From Mycobacterium stomatepiae (GTDB lineage: Bacteria; Actinomycetota; Actinomycetes; Mycobacteriales; Mycobacteriaceae): a stretch of DNA of 64,000 nt. The first letter of the stretch is position 1, and each line of letters starts with the position of its first letter. This document shows positions 62,994 through 64,000 of the stretch, piece by piece. Below the pieces are notes generated by a model. That model saw nothing but the letters and a program-made list of their open reading frames with translations, did no database searches and was not told the DNA's origin. The translations under genes and the position numbers were made by a program. The stretch spans positions 3,472,001 to 3,536,000 of the forward strand of contig NZ_AP022587.1 of NCBI RefSeq assembly GCF_010731715.1, written 5' to 3'.

Positions 62994-64000
62994 CGAACTC
63001 GCCGGCTTGCACGCCTTCCAGCACGGCACGCATCGCGTCGGCGCTCTGCGTCCAGGAGAACTCTCCGCTGCGCGCCTGCGCCTTAGCCCCGAGCTGATCG
63101 CGCAGCACCGGATCGCAGAGCAGCTCTTCGAGGCGATCCACCAGCTCGGCGCGGTTGTCCACCAACACTCCGGTCACGCCGTCGACGACCGAGTCGCACA
63201 AGCCGCCCGAGGAGCGGTAGCCGATGGTCGGCACCCGGTGCTGTGCGGCCTCGACGACCGCCAGGCCCCAGCCCTCCTTGCGCGAGGGCAGCACATGCAC
63301 CCAAGCCCCTTGCAGCACATGGTGTTTGGTCATGTCGTCAACGTGCCCATGGAAAGTCACCGCGTCGCTGATGCCCAGGCTGCGAACATGGTCGACAAGG
63401 CGCTGGCGCCACCAGCCGTCGCCGACGATATCGAGATGCAGTTCCGGCAGCCCTGGAACACGCCGTCGCAGCTCGGCAACCGTCTCCAGGGCGTCCTCGA
63501 TCTGCTTGTGCGGCACCAGCCGCGAGAGCACCACCACCCGCGGCACGGGCGAGCGCGGGCCGTCCAACGACCGCGGCGGCGCCTCGTCGAGACCGTTGCG
63601 CACCACCGCGATCCGTTCGTTGGCCGCGCCCAGGGCGACCAGGTCACGCGCCGACGGCAGCGACACCGTCAGGTACTGATTGCGCCGGTGCAGCCGCGGC
63701 GACAGCCACGACTCGACAAACCAGCCCAGCCGGCCGAACAGCGGCCCGGCCACCGGCCACTGCTCGCGATGGCAGTGGTGTACCAGCACCACCACGCGGC
63801 GGCCGTAGAGCAGCCGGGCGCAGAACGGCAATCCGTTCTGCGAGTCGACGACCACGTCGGGCCGCACTGCCCGCAGCGGTCCGAGCCCGATGCGCGCCAG
63901 GGCCATCGCCAGCAACGCGAACACGTAGACGGAGTAGCGCCCACCCGAGCGGCTGATCCGCACGCCGTCGACCACCTCGCGGCGGGGCGCTCCCGGGTAG
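62977..64000 (-). CDS. GT4-type glycosyltransferase, Rv0225 type (5' end outside window)
   Basis: At least 340 residues of a glycosyltransferase family 4 enzyme; the reading frame is open to the window edge, so the N-terminus is missing. The nucleotide-sugar-binding C-terminal Rossmann domain is complete: VVVLSRLVPHKQIEDALE, LDIVGDGWWRQRL, VTFHGHVDDMTKHH and the E-x7-E motif in PSRKEGWGLAVVEAAQ. The visible N-terminal domain includes DVVVDSQNGLPF and VVLVHHCHREQWP. It probably adds a hexose to an envelope lipid or polysaccharide. Rv0225 (384 aa by recall) is the match. Convergent with Rv0226c-like gene. Confidence 0.9.
   Translation of the reverse strand, partial: YPGAPRREVVDGVRISRSGGRYSVYVFALLAMALARIGLGPLRAVRPDVVVDSQNGLPFCARLLYGRRVVVLVHHCHREQWPVAGPLFGRLGWFVESWLSPRLHRRNQYLTVSLPSARDLVALGAANERIAVVRNGLDEAPPRSLDGPRSPVPRVVVLSRLVPHKQIEDALETVAELRRRVPGLPELHLDIVGDGWWRQRLVDHVRSLGISDAVTFHGHVDDMTKHHVLQGAWVHVLPSRKEGWGLAVVEAAQHRVPTIGYRSSGGLCDSVVDGVTGVLVDNRAELVDRLEELLCDPVLRDQLGAKAQARSGEFSWTQSADAMRAVLEGVQAGEFVSGLV

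Overview
The window is a GC-rich mycobacterial chromosome segment. Its gene order follows, in reverse orientation, the M. tuberculosis H37Rv stretch from fadE6 (Rv0271c) to Rv0225. Rv numbers and protein lengths here are recalled from memory and were not searched. The cluster of aac(2')-Ic, narK3, nirBD, acr2-type hsp20, sdh1, fadE5, fadA2, fabG4, htdX, lpqI, aftD, gabD1, R2lox, fadE4, php and the Rv0225-0228 envelope genes points to the genus Mycobacterium. Several genes absent from the tuberculosis locus suggest a non-tuberculous species.

Layout. 1-2512: 3' end of fadE6, a secreted Gly/His/Trp-rich protein, then an AT-rich island with a repeated TACTGA motif and a plasmid-partition-like ribbon-helix-helix (RHH) gene. 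2532-8904: fadD2, a LigD-POL-like primase/polymerase (polD2), fecB2 lipoprotein, 5-oxoprolinase subunits pxpB/pxpC, and aac. 9116-17658: nitrate/nitrite module of two narK3 copies (the second frameshifted), a HemD-winged-helix regulator, a frameshifted sirohydrochlorin chelatase, a TetR-C-like protein, and nirBD. 17884-21440: hsp20, DUF302, a decayed quinone oxidoreductase with its HxlR regulator, a PEP-mutase-family enzyme and an Rv0250c-like protein. 21520-25046: sdh1 operon. 25098-26641: flavin reductase and 2OG-Fe(II)-type oxygenase. 26843-32695: fadE5, fadA2, fabG4 and htdX (fatty-acid cycle).

32704-42661: frameshifted ClC channel, TetR, lpqI, three tandem small secreted proteins, aftD and an Rv0235c-like membrane protein. 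42730-49037: an accessory block of six genes between the Rv0235c and gabD1 orthologues. It holds a hotdog protein, a second R2lox overlapping a membrane-anchored HNH protein, and an acetolactate-synthase-like/LysR/formate dehydrogenase set. 49117-55583: gabD1, canonical R2lox, two TetR regulators, an aquaporin-like channel and fadE4. 55704-64000: frameshifted php, an acyl-CoA ligase, YbjN, acyltransferase 3, DUF3068, a polytopic membrane protein and a glycosyltransferase cut by the window end.

Functional themes are nitrite assimilation (narK3, nirBD, sirohaem genes), fatty-acid oxidation and reduction (fadE5 and fadA2-fabG4 share a TTAC-N6-GTAA palindrome), succinate respiration, and arabinan/envelope assembly. 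The most unusual signals are the RHH/TACTGA island and the R2lox/membrane-HNH pair. At least five otherwise conserved genes carry single-base frameshifts; without reads I cannot tell real decay from sequencing error. I saw no tRNA, rRNA, CRISPR array, insertion sequence or prophage.
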